Shown: positions 21,820 to 33,799, numbered from the stretch's first letter. The stretch is 64,000 nucleotides of DNA from Cryptomeria japonica (GCF_030272615.1 NC_081412.1:340999370-341063369); one strand, 5' to 3'. Notes: generated from the sequence alone by a model not told the origin. A program made the numbers and translations.

Positions 21820-23207
21820 CTAAGTGAAGAATTTCTTGAAGTGGATGGTGTTAATCGGTTCATGAAGCTGTTCTCCTTCTGAGTTTGAGAGTTGATAGGC
21901 ACCAGAGCCGAATACTACAGTAACAATGTAGGGACCCAGCCAGTTGGGTTCAAACTTCCCTTTATTGTCACGAAATAGTTGATTTTTTGGATTTTCTCTC
22001 AGATTTAGGTCACCAACCTGAAATTCTCTTTGTCAAACTTTCTTGTTATATCCTCTAGACATTCTCTTCTGATACACTCTAAGATGATCAAACGCCACTT
22101 GTCGACACTCATCGAGCAATTCGAGTTCTTGCAATCTAGATATTCTATGATCTTCATCAGTAACAAGACCTTGCAAAGAAACTCTTAGAGATGGTATTTC
22201 TACTTCAATAGGTAGTATTTCTTTGGACCCATACACCAAAGAGAAAGGTGTAGCCCCAGTAGGTGTTCTGATACTTGTTTTGTAAGCCCATAGTGCAGGA
22301 TTGAGCTACAGATGCCAATCCTTCCCAGACTTGTTCACTGTTTTGTGCAAGATAGTCAGTAGGTTTTTGTTAGACACCTCAGCTTCTCCTTACCTGTGCA
22401 GATGCCAATCCTTCCATTACCTTGAGGGTAATATACTGATGACCAGTGTTGCTTTATTTTGAATTTCTCACAAAGCGCGTCCAGATCTTTATTCTTAAAC
22501 TATCCTCCATTATCAGTCACGATGGATGAAGGTATCCCATACCTGCAGATGATATAGTTTAGGATGAACAAGGCAACTTGTTTACCGGTTTCTTTAATGA
22601 GTGGAACCACTTCTACCCACTTGGTGAAATACTCAGTGGCAATTATGATGAGTTTATGTCTGTTAGATGAAGCAAGATATATCTAACCAATGAGATCAAA
22701 GGCCCATTGTTGAAAAGGCTAGTGTGTAATAAATGGTATAAGGTCCCTTGCCGAGGCCTGTATGAGATTTCCATGAAGTTGAGATTTCTCACAAGTCTTA
22801 GCAAATTGGATGGCATCTTTTTCCATATATGGCCAATAGTAGCCAACCCATAGTAGTTTCCAAGCTAAAGTAAGGCCATTTGAATGAGATCCACAAATAC
22901 CTTCATGAACTTCTGATAACATACATTTAGATTCTTCAATTTCTAGACATCTAAGCAATGTACCATCCAAACCTCATCTAAATAAATCATTAGTTATGAT
23001 AACATACTATGAAGCATTTTGGGTTAGGTTTCTTTTCTCATTTCGGGTAAGATTTCCAGGGATAATTTGGTCGCATAGATAGGAATAGATGTGGTTGTAT
23101 CAGGATGAGTCATGTCCAATAATAGCACAGACTATTTGGGTCTCAGGAGAATCATAAGCAGGGTAATATAACTCTTACACTAGGAAATCAAAGCAAAAAT
23201 TGGACTC
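21820..23207 (-). pseudogene. pol: Integrase of the inner element
   Basis: The HHCC region is visible as EVHEGICGSHSNGLTL ... KTCEKSQLHG, with one zinc Cys changed to Ser. The core has AFDLIG (first Asp), YFTKWVEVVPLIKETGKQVA and VTDNGG (second Asp). After YYPQGNG the sequence is scrambled: the word CAGATGCCAATCCTTCC occurs at 22305 and again at about 22394, and the catalytic Glu block (QVEASNK in the outer copy) is missing. C-terminal parts read in several frames, ending at the HLKK..FT stop (21820). It has no chromodomain, as expected for Tat. Dead. Confidence 0.88.
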
Positions 23208-23620
23208 CTATAACTCAGGTATAGATGCCAAGGTGGCCATAGCATCTGCTGCTCTGTTTGCAGATCTAGGAATCTGTTGGAATGATACAAAAGCAAAATA
23301 CTTCTTAAGATTATCAACCATCCTCTTGCAAGGAATCAATTTCTCATCTGGAGTCTGATATGTATCATTGATTTGATTAACCACCAGCTGAGAATCTCCA
23401 TAGATATACAATTCTATAACCTTCCATTCAATAGCTAGTTTTATCCCTTTCAACAAAGCTTCATATTCTGCAATGTTGTTTGTGCAAGGGAATAGAATCT
23501 TATAAGACTTTGGGATTGAATAATTCTGAGGAGTAATGAATAATATGCCAACACCTGAACCAATTTGAGTAAAGGACCCATCAAAGAATATTTTCCAAGG
23601 TTGTTGAGTAAGGTGCATTA
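23208..23620 (-). pseudogene. pol: Second RNase H of the inner element
   Basis: Open over 136 codons: KIFFDGSFTQIGSGVGILFI, CTNNIAEYEALLKGIKLAIE, YIYGDSQLVVNQINDTYQ and QIPRSANRAADAMATLA give Asp, Glu, Asp and the last Asp of an archaeal-type RNase H. This is the best preserved domain in the window and the reference for locating the insertions in the outer copy. Confidence 0.9.
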
Positions 23621-24119
23621 TAGATTCATCTAGAAACTCTATGTGTAGTGGTTGAGAGTCTTCAAGTGGAGCTTCAGCAAGTTGATCAGAAATTACCTAT
23701 CCTTTTATGGCTTTACGTTCCATATATTCAATGTTAAACTCTGTAAGGATCATGACCCATTTCGCCAATCTTCCTGTAAGTGTTGTATTATTGAGAAGAT
23801 ACTTGAGTGGATCAATTTTGGCCACCAACTTGACTGAATGTGCTAGCATGTAGTGTCTCAATTTTTGTGATGCAAAGACTAACACCAAGCATACTTTTTT
23901 TTATTATAGTGTAGTTCATTTCATAAGACACCAATGTCCTACTAATGTAATAAATAGCTCGTTCCTTTTTATTGTCATCATGTTGTGCCAAAAGTGCCCC
24001 CAGTGATGAATCAATTGTTGATATATATAAAATTAGTGGTTTACCCTGAATCTGTGGCATCAATATTGGTGGATTCGATGGGTACTCTTTGATTTGTTGA
24101 AGATGTTGTTCACACTACT
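23621..24119 (-). pseudogene. pol: First RNase H (connection) domain of the inner element
   Basis: KPLILYISTIDSSLGALLAQ, RAIYYISRTLVSYEMNYT, LRHYMLAHSVKLVAKIDPLK and RLAKWVMILTEFNIEYME are spread over two frames because of a shift near 23890. It is the degenerate Ty3 RNase H before the extra domain. Confidence 0.85.
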
Positions 24120-25079
24120 GATCCCAGTTGTAAATTACTCCTTTTCTCAATACCTATGTGAAAAGTTGAGCTTTATCTGCTAGCTGAGAAATGAATCATC
24201 TGATGGATTGGAGACGTCCCTGTAGACTTCTCATTTGACTGATGTTCTTTGGAGGTGGCATTTCCATTATGGCTTGGACCTTCTTGGGATCGACCTCGAT
24301 TCCCTTCTTTGAAATGATGTAGCCAAGTAGTTTACCAGATGTCACTCCGAATGCACACTTCTTTGGATTTAATCGGAGTTTGAACTTTTCCATTCTGTCG
24401 AGTATAGGACCTAACTCTTGAATATGTGTTGATCTTTTCATAGTCTTCACTCGGGTGTCAACAACATAATCTTTCATATTCTTATGCATCATATCATGAA
24501 AAATGGTTGTAACTACTCTTTGATAGGTCACTCCTGTGTTCTTTAGCCCAAATGGCATGACGTTCCAGCAAAAGGTTCCCCATGCATAGGTGAAAGTTGT
24601 CTTTTCTTGATCTCCAGGAGCTATTTTGATTTGATTATATCTAAAGAATCCATCCATTAGTGAGTACATTTCATACCCAGCAATCATGTCGACTATCATA
24701 TCAATGTTTAGCAATGGAAAGTCGTCCTTTGGACAAGCTTTGTTAAGATCTCTGAAGTCGGTGCAAACTTTGATAGACTTGTTTGCCTTTAACATAGGTA
24801 CTATGTTTGAAATCCATTCGGCATAATCTATAGCTCTAATGAATCCAACTTTTAGTAGTTTTTTCTAGCTCAGCCTTGACTAATAGTGCTACATGCGGGT
24901 GCATCTTACGAAGTTTTTGCTTAACTGGTTTTACTCCTAGTGTAATTGAAAGATGGTGCATAATGAGATCAAGATCCAAGCCTGGCATATCAAAGTACGT
25001 CCATGCAAAGTTTCTTTTCTTTTCTAAGAATAGCTGAGTGAACTCCTTCAATTCTTTTGCCTATAGTGATTGAGCTACA
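24120..25079 (-). pseudogene. pol: Reverse transcriptase of the inner element
   Basis: It reads LEKKRNFAWTYFDMPGLDLD, KMHPHVALLVKAELEK (frame lost near 24850), then VCTDFRDLNKACPKDDFPL, YSLMDGFFRYNQIKIAPGDQ, MPFGLKNTGVTYQRVV and LNPKKCAFGVTSGKLLGYI. The catalytic box is YVVD instead of YVDD, so a metal-binding Asp is gone, and the frame is broken in several places. Confidence 0.92.
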
Positions 25080-26524
25080 TGAATGATGTGTGGTGTCTCT
25101 TAACTCCCAATGTTCACTGGCTGAGTTGGCTCGATCAATATGGAGGACCTTTCCTAGAAATGACTTGGCAGTATATCAAGTATCTCACCTTCAAGCACCT
25201 CAGAGAGGTTTTCACCTTTAGGTACGTCCTTTATTTTCTCTTTTTTAGATTCTGACACTGCCACAATGTGGTTTTCACCATCAGATCTTTTATTTTTATT
25301 TTTCTTGTTTTTGCGACTAAGATACTTGATATCTGCTTCAGTCATATTTTCACTTTGTTCACTGGCGAAAGAGTCTATAGGTTCGACTGCATTGAGATAA
25401 TAGGCTAACGTATAGTCATTGGCAAAAGTAGGTATATTCATGGGCTGGTTTTGTAAGGTACAATCAATCAATTCGAGATGTACTAAGGATAAATTATGGA
25501 TAGGTTCAAGAGCGTTCACCGTATTGTTATCATAGTGGTGGATCGAAAAGTCAAGTTCCGGAAGAATACCTTGCGTAAGTGTCTCGAGACCAGGAAGAGT
25601 CAGATCATGATTATTAAAGTTCACGTTAATATTTAGTTGATCTAATCCGATAGACATACTTGTAACGCCATTCACTATGCCAGACTGGACGTCATATCTT
25701 GGTTTAACAGTGATAAGATCAATAGACAAATTTTCATTATTTGTATCTGCTGATTCAGAATTCGAGGTTGAGTAGATATTGTCCTGAATAGGACCATCAT
25801 CAGAGTCATCAAGTGAAGTTTCTGAGTCTTCTTCAAGTGATTTAATAAGTGTATGTATGGTATCAACACCAACATCTTTAATACTACAAGTTCCTTCATG
25901 TTGTGGTTCATTTGTCATTTGTATCTGACACACCTGTTGACATGATCTTGATGTTTCTATGATTTGTTGTCATCTACTCCATTCAGCTCCTTCTGGGTTG
26001 ATAATTAGTTCTTGTTCTGTAGCTTCCAACTCTTCTTGTGTAGTGTTACACCTTATTTCAACTATTTTAGGATAGGGGTACATAGATGAGAAGCTTTCTA
26101 GTATTCTTCCTTCTTTCAGTCCTTGTTCATAATTTGCTTGTCTCTTTTGTCTAATTTCCTGTATTTGTTTCTCTAGTTTTATGTGCATCAGCTCTTGAGT
26201 ATCATCTATGACACCGCTAGACTCTTCTGGAGTTTCTGTAGTGGATGTGTCTGAGAGGTGGTGAGGACCCCATTCATACTCATTTGAATCAGTCTCTGAA
26301 TCGTCTACTTGCTGCCTGCCAGTATATGTGACTGGCACTTTTAGTGGTGCAAACAATTCTCTGATTCTTACTACTTCATCTCTTATATCCTCGGGGACCT
26401 CAACTTCATGTATTATTGTAGCTGATACCATCAAAGCTTGAGCACTGACTGTTTCTTCTTTCTTGACTGTTGATTCCTCTTTCTCTTTTCTACACTCTAC
26501 TTTTGTTTGTTGAGTGTCTACTTT
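25080..26524 (-). pseudogene. Protease-RT linker of the inner polyprotein
   Basis: Two long open stretches (26434-25970 and 25933-25154) match the outer linker. They hold an acidic part with NEYEWGPHHLSDTS, a charged helix rich in Lys, Glu and Gln, and the conserved NVNFNNHDLTLPGLETLTQG and NIPTFANDYTLAYYLN blocks. A basic run (RKNKKNKNKR) precedes the RT. I know no enzyme activity for it. Confidence 0.72.
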
Positions 26525-27560
26525 CTATAATGTTAAAGGCGATATTCTATTCTGCCACTTAGACTTAGAAACATGTTTTTGATCTGATGTCTTTTTCGGA
26601 TCGTATCCCAGTCCAGCCTTATCATTTGTGGATTTGGTTTGTAGCTGAATTGGTTTAGTAATACCTTCCTTTTGTTTGCCCAGAGGATTAGTACCTGAGT
26701 ACCCCATGCGTTGAATCATTTTATAGCCAGGACCATATTAGTTTGAGGAAATCTCACAATGTCGTACCTCCTCATTTTGACTATCTTCCTTAAAGAGCCA
26801 ATTAAGAACAGCATCCACTTCTATTTCATCTGCCAAGGAGGTAGAAGACTGTACAAAGAGACCATCATATATGGTATTCGGAGCTGAAGTTAGTGTTCTC
26901 ATAGCCTCTGATGGCTTGCCCAACTGTTTTGGTGATGGAGGGAGAGAAACTAATGAAAGTACCAGTTCTCTTGTAGCCATCCATGTCGGTATTTGTAATC
27001 TTCAATCTCTTTTCTAAGTCTTTAATCACTGTTTCTGGATCTGCATTTGGAGAGGCTGCACTATTATGAGGCACAAAAGTATCTGCACCTTTTGTCAATG
27101 CATTACAGATGATATTTGTATCAGCAGGAATACTGACTTCAACTCCGTTATAAGGAAACTTTAAGCATTGATGGTATGTTGACGGTACTGCCTTCATTTC
27201 ATGAATCCACGGCCTGCCCAGTAATATATTGTATGACAAAGGAATATTAAGTACTTGGAAAAGGACATCTCTTTCTACTGGTCCCACTCTGATAGGTAAT
27301 GATACCAGACCTTTAGAAGTCCTTTCTTCCTCATCATAGGCTTTTATTGTTATTTTCTTGCCAGGATCAATGACATTTTCAGAGAATCCTAGCTGTGTAA
27401 GCAGATTGTAAGTACAGATATTCAACCCCGCGCCTCCATATATCAAAACACGTTTGACTTTGTGTTTATGGATCATGGCTTCAATATGCAATGGCTAGTT
27501 ATTTGGATGATTTAGTGAGTTGTCATCTTCTGCGGAGAAGTTCAAATAGTGAGGTGAAGT
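26525..27560 (-). pseudogene. pro: Aspartic protease and G-patch of the inner element
   Basis: VLIYGGAGLNICTYNLLTQL replaces the DGG active site with YGG, so the catalytic Asp is lost. SYNILLGRPWIHEMKAVPST is intact. The G-patch (GPGYKMIQRMGYSGTNPLGK...GLGYD) lies at about 26590-26745. A frameshift near 26970 separates protease and G-patch frames. The order equals that of the outer copy. Confidence 0.87.
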
Positions 27561-29651
27561 CAGATGATCCACCATAGACTAAAACCAATCAATGTCTAAA
27601 TCTTTTGGAACGTTGGTGGTGAGCAATTCTTTGTCTAGAATTTCTTTGTGAGCAGATGAGAGTTTTAGCAATTCAAAGATTGAGATTTGAGAATTTGTCC
27701 TTTTCAACTGTGCAACGACACTATATCCAGAAGATGATGATGAAGTTAACCTTTTAAATTTGTCCAAGGTTGATTCTTTTTGTTTGTTTGACAAGGCTAG
27801 TGGGTTTCATGTTGCTTGAGTTGGGTCGGAAGAACTAGCTCCTTGAAGGGTGACTTTCTTCTGAGAAAGGGTGAGAGCTCTTGCATATCGTGATTCATTT
27901 GATTTATCTTGGACTATAATCACATTGCAATATTCCAAGTGGGAAGGCTCAATCATGTTGATAATGTTGTCCTGACTGGTATAAGTATAATTTACCTTGG
28001 CACCTCCTTTGGTCTTTGAAGAATCACCTTGTTCATAAACAGGCAAAGGGCCCTTAAATGCTTTATGATCTACATTGGTCAGATGATTCCCAACAACAAC
28101 TTTACCAGCGTCTATGAGATCTTGAATCTCATGTTTTAGCTTCATGCAATTGTTTATGTTATGACCTTTATTCCGATGGCAGTCACAGTATTCATTTTCT
28201 CTCCACCATCTTGGTTTGACTTCTGTATCATATGGTCTGGAGTTATCTGGTAGTGTTATCAAGTTTTTTGCCAACAGAGTTTTGAAAGCGGATTCATATG
28301 ATTCTTCGAGAGGAGTAAAATCACGCTTAGTTTTGGAAAGCCAAGGCTTTTCTTTGAACCATTCCTTCGTTTTCTTTGGTGGATTTTCTGTTGCAGCCTC
28401 AGCAGCTTTAAGTGCTTGTGTACCACTAGCCAAGTTGAATATTGTGGGCTTTGAGTTGGCTTGAACAGTGTCTACTACTCCATTGTTAACAACATTCTTG
28501 TTGTTGTCTTTGCCAAATTTCCAATACTTGTTCTTCTTTTTAGAGCTAGATCCTGGTTGTGTTTCTTTCCAAGGTCTGATATCCCCCTTCTTTATGAGCA
28601 CATCTTCCATTTGAATGGAATTATCTACCATTTTGTTAAATGATGGGTGTACTTGCATTTGTACACTATACTTCAATTCGGGGACCAAGTTATTGAAAAA
28701 TATATCCATTTTCTCAGAGTCTGGGATAGGTCGAGAATACCTAGAAAACATCTTTCTCCAGCGTTGGAGGAAAGTAAGAAGAGGCTCCCCTTTTTTTTCT
28801 TTAGTATTGCAAAGCTTGATCATAGTCATAGGATGTCAAATGTTGTATGAGTACTGTTGTAAAAATAGTTGGATTAGTTCTTCGAACGTTTTTATTCCCT
28901 TGGTTAGACTTGAGAACCATTCCATTGCTTGACCCCCTAAACTCCTTTGGAAAAGGTGTATGAGGTATGTTTGATCGTGCATGAACTCCATGCAGGCGGC
29001 ACAAAACTCTCTGACATGATCTTGAGGATTTGAGGTACCATCATACTTATCAAATTTTGGGATCTCCACTCATGAGGAAAATGGAGGCATGTATAGATTC
29101 TTGTCAAATGGAAAGGGACATATTGTTTCCAGAGAATATTGTTTTGGGGACTTGTCCTTATTTTTCAATTCTATGACCTCCATTCGTAAGGCTTGTAATT
29201 GTTTGTGTACCATGAGTATAGGTGATTCTTTCTTTTTAGTAACGAGTGTCTGAACATCATATCCAGTAGGAAGTTTAGCACCTTGTTTTGCTAGTTCTAA
29301 GAAATAGTCTTCCTTTTCTCGGGTCATGATAGCTTTCATCATTTTTCTAAAGTCTTTGTCCTTTTGACAGTCACGAATTTCTTTTTCTAGAGGTTTAGTG
29401 TCTTCATCAGCCTCACTTGATGATGAGGAATCATTATCATTTTTGAGAATGTTATTATCGTCCTTGTTGTCGTCATTGTGTTCTGTCTCATATATAGTGG
29501 GAGATTTAGGCTCATCAAAAATTGGTCTGCCTGATGACGATGGTATGTCAGTGAGTGGATCCCCTTCGTAAAATGGATTGTCGATGTATGAAAAGGGTAT
29601 TCCTTTGCCTTTGGCTTCTTTCTTACGAGAACTCCTGGTTTGTGTAGGCAT
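27561..29651 (-). pseudogene. gag: gag of the inner element
   Basis: It starts MPTQTRSSRKKEAKGKGIPF at 29651. It has an acidic Ser-rich stretch, AREK..YFLELAKQGAKLPTG, the core (RSLGGQAMEWFSSLTKGIK, LQRWRKMFSRYSRPIPD), and the zinc finger YCDCHRNKGHNINNC at about 28150-28196. It then has the conserved YSVVAQLKRTNSQISIFELL motif leading to the protease. Stops: TGA at 29070 (an Arg codon in the outer copy), one near 28833, and TAG at about 27806. It is better preserved than the outer gag. Confidence 0.9.
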
Positions 29652-30065
29652 TTTTATGGATTAGTGCGACCTAAAGTTGTTTGTGATGCAGAGGTCAAGA
29701 TCAATTTCAGAGCTAGTTGTTTTGTTTAGAGTATTGTTTGGGAGAAACAGCTGAGATTTAGTCTAGTTTCAGGAACGATCTATCATGTATAAGATGTTTA
29801 TCTAAGTTGATTCTAAGAGTAGTGTAAGATTTAGTCTGGTTTCAGGAATGATCTATCCTATATAAGACATTATCTAAGTGACTTAAAATTTGATAGGTAG
29901 TTGATTGAACTAGCTGAAAGATGATCGACCAAATCGTGCAACGCAAATGGTAGAGGTACACTATCTTGATCTTTTTATGCTTAGGATGATGATAACCAGT
30001 ATTATGTTCACTATAGATTGTTTTTAGGCAAGTTTGACTGTTCTTTTCTGACAAAACCAGAGACT

Positions 30066-30344
30066 CATACGACAGGATTTTCTGAACCGGACGACAATTT
30101 AGCAGGTATAGGACGACAATAGTTTTGTTTCATACGAGTTGTTGGCTTGTACCGTACGGCAGGTGGGTATGTGTAGGATGACAAAATACTCAGAGCAATT
30201 TTGTTTCGTACGACATAGGATACAGAGCCAGACGACAGATGAAAATGACTCGTACGACACAAGATCAGGTATAGGACGATAAATCAGAAGACTCATATGA
30301 CACAAGATCAGGTTCAACATGATAAATTATCAAACTCGTACGAC
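30066..30344. repeat. Phased CGTACGAC-type array, about 22-bp spacing
   Basis: Thirteen related octamers (CATACGAC, CGGACGAC, AGGACGAC, CATACGAG, CGTACGAC and similar) start at 30066, 30088, 30110, 30131, 30152, 30175, 30207, 30229, 30251, 30273, 30294, 30315 and 30337. All gaps are 21-23 bp except one of 32, that is, close to two helical turns. The sequence between is not obviously repeated, so the phasing is of the short word only. Confidence 0.85.
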
Positions 30345-30439
30345 TATTCACAAGACAGAGCCTAGAAATTCTGAGTTTTTTTTTTTCAATTGCTGAGTAT
30401 GATAACTGAGTATGACCAATTCTAAGATGGACTTATTTT

Positions 30440-30630
30440 GGACCAGGATAGACTAGTTTTGAACAGAATTTTGACTTAAGATAAACAAGTTTCTGACACG
30501 GACAGAGTTTTGACTTAGGATGGACTAGTTTCTGATACAGACAGAGTTTCGACTTAGGACGGACTAGTTTCTGACACGGATAGAGTTTTGAATTAGGATG
30601 GACTAGTTTCTGACACGGACAGAGTTTCTA
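30440..30630. repeat. 39-bp tandem repeats in the inner leader
   Basis: TTTCTGACACGGACAGAGTT-type units begin at about 30490, 30529, 30568 and 30607, with a more diverged unit before them. The period is 39 bp. Confidence 0.85.
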
Positions 30631-31029
30631 ATGACTGAGTTGGTTTCTTGTCTTCTCCAATTTTGGTATTTCAGTTTTTGTTTCTGGGAAAACACAGAAA
30701 ACAAGTAGTATGTATAGTGACTCCAATCACAGCATGCAAACCCTAAGGAATTTGGTGAGGAAAGAAAACCTTTGCTTGTAGACTCAGATACACACCCAAT
30801 AGCTAATCAGAATACGACCACTGAGTCTCACGCAATGGATTCTCAACACCGTATTATCCAACTCCAAACGCTAATCGGGGCACAAATGACAAGTATCTTG
30901 GGAGAGTTACTATCTCTCTTGCACAAAGATTATCTCCCTTTCGGAGGTGAACCGGGTAGCTTCTAATTTTAATTGGAACTAGTCAGGGATCCGTTCGGCG
31001 CATCGAGGTATAAACTCAATTAAGAGGTC

Positions 31030-32161
31030 TGTAGCTGCAAGCACAACACTTCAATTAAGTCATTATATGTATGGTTAGTAAATAATAATCAATCAATAAA
31101 TAAACCATAACAAAGCGACTAATTGCCTTCTAAAAGATGCGAGTATAAGATTGCTCTCATATTTTTACAAGCAATACCAGTGACTAGACTACACCAAGGG
31201 GAAGGATTTAATCTATATGATATTAACTATATGGATGCAAAATGGATGAATAATTCAGGCAAATAATCAATTCAAGCAATAATGGATTCAAGCAAACATG
31301 GGTGAGTAAAACTAAATATGGATGCAAATAATCTAAAAAGCACAATAATCTTCAATGACTCCAGAGCGAAATTAGCGTGATAATAATCTCCAAGCGTGTT
31401 CTCAAAAATCTCTGGGGTAAATTGGAATGAGAGTTGAAGACTGGATTTATAGAGAATTACAAAAGAAAAAGCTCAATTTAAGATTAATTGAAAATAATTG
31501 AGAAATCAGGTTTAGTTAACCTTGAGATAGATTCCAATTATAGTTTAATTGAAATGCATTCAAATTAGAAGTCCAAGTTGCATTGAAAATAATAATAAAT
31601 TAATTCCATGCATTTGTGATAAAAATAGATAATTCTTTTATTAATTCAAGAAAAGAGTCTTTTCAATGCAATTGAACTTCTTTTTCTGTAAAGATTTGAG
31701 TTCCAATTTTAGAGAATAATTCAATAATTCAATTTAATTGTTTTTATGATTTCAAGTTCTAAATTTAGAAAAGGAAATAATATCTCAAGTTTGATTTCTC
31801 TTTCAATTCAATTCTTTTATTTTAATTTCAATTCAACTCTTGCTTTGTAATTAATTCCTCTTTTGTAATAAATTAATTCCTTTTGCATGATTAAATGGCA
31901 ATTTTATTAATTAATTAAATATGCAAGGATATTTAATAAATTAAAATAGGATAATTGATCAAAATGATATTCTTGGAAATGATTCAATTAATTAAATGAA
32001 TATTTAATTAATATTGAGTAATTGATTTGCCATGTGATATTTAATGATTAAAGAATTAATAATGTGCTCAAGATTGATTTAATTGTCTTTGGTTAGGACC
32101 TTGGTGATGTTTGTCGAGATTAGGGGCCCATGGTTTAGATGACCAGTTTTAGGGTATTATG
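31030..32161 (-). repeat. 5' LTR of the inner element, 3' end truncated
   Basis: It matches 15861-17012 almost base for base but starts (plus strand) at GTAGCTGCAAGC. About 22 bases of the LTR's end are missing along with the primer site. A reverse TATA box lies at 31445-31451. Its outer end is ATTATG where the family has ATTACA. Confidence 0.9.
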
Positions 32162-32299
32162 ATTATCAACCAAATCAATGATATATATCAGACTCGGGAT
32201 GAGAAACGGATGCCCTATAAAAGAATGGTTAATGACCTCAAGAAATACTTTACCTTTGTATCATTTCAACAGATTCCCAGATCAACAAACAAAGCAACA
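32162..32299 (+). pseudogene. pol: Second RNase H of the outer element (part 2)
   Basis: ATTAT is the right TSD, and the frame continues IINQINDIYQTRDEK ... KKYFTFVSFQQIPRSTNKA. It is cut again at 32299 by the next insertion, just before the MATLA block that resumes at 33811. Confidence 0.9.
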
Positions 32300-33799
32300 T
32301 GTTGGCATTATAACAAGCAATGAGAGATTGTTGGCATTTCAATAAGGATGTTGAGAAGGTTGTTGATGATTATGGATATAACTGATTAAGGATGTTTTAT
32401 TGTCTTAATATTATTATTTTTTCATTGATGTCAAGAAATTGATTTTCTAATTCAGTATGATGTTGCTATATCTTGAGAAGTATGATTTGATGAGTATAAA
32501 GATGTCGGTAAAAGACACAGAAAGAATATGATGAATAAGGGGAGGAATAAGTTATTCAATGGGCAACTATTACCGAGTTAGACAATGATGAGATCATGAT
32601 GTTTAGATTGTTTTGATATGATACATATGTTATTGATTGTAAGGTTAATACTATACTATGTTACCAAGCAAATAACCTAGTCGGTAAACCCTAAGGTTAT
32701 CACTATCGATTAATGAAGGCAGAATGTCTACCGAGTGAAGTTTAGTATTTACCGAGTTGCAACCAAGTAATAACAGAATGCATTAAATGATTACATGCAT
32801 TATTTAATGAAGGAAGTTGATGAGTTGGCTATGATTAAATGATTGGTATGCCGTGAATGAAGTTTGTTAAAGAATCTATGGCAAAGGAAAATTGGCAGGA
32901 AGATCTACAGCTCAGATTGAACCGCAATAACCTAGCACAAGTTCCAAGAAATGTATGCAAGTTCCAAGGCGGGGTAAAACATTTTCAGATCGAAGGATAC
33001 ATTGAACCTGGTCAAAGTTTGAAGATCTGATGGCTATGATTGATCATGGGAAATGTGATCAAGGAGATTAAGCGGTTAGCTATTGTTTATAAATAAAGAA
33101 CTGTTGATAAACAATGTATGCAGGCAAGTGTATGCACAAGGATGCTACATAGTGATTACCGAGCACATAAGCTTGAAGACCTATTTGAATAACAGAGTAT
33201 AGAGCCCAGCAGATGGACAAGATAAGTCCTAAATTGTATTGGGCAAATAAGAATATGCTTTAGCATTTTAGATGTGAAGTTGCAGATAGATTTTTATTAC
33301 TGTTATTTAGTGAAGTGATAGAAAATCTCTTAACCGAGTGGACTTAACAGTCTTATTTGTAAAACCCTCTAGCAAGGTGACATTCTGATTGAGTGTTTGA
33401 AATCCTTTAACAAGGTCACTTCTAACAAGTTCAAGATCCTAACAGATCTGAGGGAAATCCCTTAACTGGGTCACATCTAGCAATGTGTTTGTAATCTTTA
33501 ACAGGATTTGCTTTTAACCGAGCATACTCTAGAAGAGTATATTTCTTAGTGGGTCCGAAATCCCATAGTGGTTTTTCCCTATTTGGGTTTCCACGTTAAA
33601 TCTGGTGTTATGAGTATTATGATGTTTATATGCTTTTGAGTTTGCATGTTTAGCAGTTTTGGTTATATTACTGAAGCATATGTTACCAAGGTTGAATCTG
33701 ATGTTTTTATGGAAGATTAAGTTTGTATGATTCACCCCCCCCCCTCTCTCATCTTATTAGCTTGGCATCTATACTTATCTTTAAGTATCAGAACTATCA
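32300..33799 (+). mobile_element. 1.5-kb solo LTR, Copia-like, in the outer element
   Basis: It starts TGTTGGCATTATAAC and ends GAACTATCA. It is flanked by CAACA (32295-32299) and CAGCA (33800-33804), a 5-bp TSD with one G/A change. The inner RNase H shows the uninterrupted site. Near the end it has TAGTGGTTTTTCCCTATTTG, then a C-run (33731-33739), a layout common at the ends of plant Copia LTRs. ACCGAGT words recur through it. No coding frame. Confidence 0.82.

Larger units (their letters stand above)
29652..31029 (-). other. Leader of the inner element, 5' part deleted
   Basis: There is no gene. From the gag side it holds two 80-bp type repeats (29745-29890), the phased array (30066-30344), and 39-bp tandem repeats (30440-30630). 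It then has a stretch matching outer leader 2830-3130. At 31029/31030 it joins the truncated LTR directly. No primer-binding site is present, so this copy could not start reverse transcription in its present form. Confidence 0.75.
15861..32161 (-). mobile_element. Second Tat/Ogre-like element, minus strand, inside the first
   Basis: It is the same family as the host element: all coding regions, the LTR ends and the antisense PMD ORF are shared, in reverse. The span is 16301 bp with LTRs at 15861-17012 and 31030-32161 and TSD ATTAT. Its 5' junction is deleted: the last 20-odd bases of the 5' LTR, the primer site and about 0.8 kb of leader are missing. The plus-strand right end reads ATTATG where the family end is ATTACA, so the terminal CA has mutated. 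Eight differences over about 260 aligned LTR bases suggest an age not far from that of its host. Confidence 0.92.
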
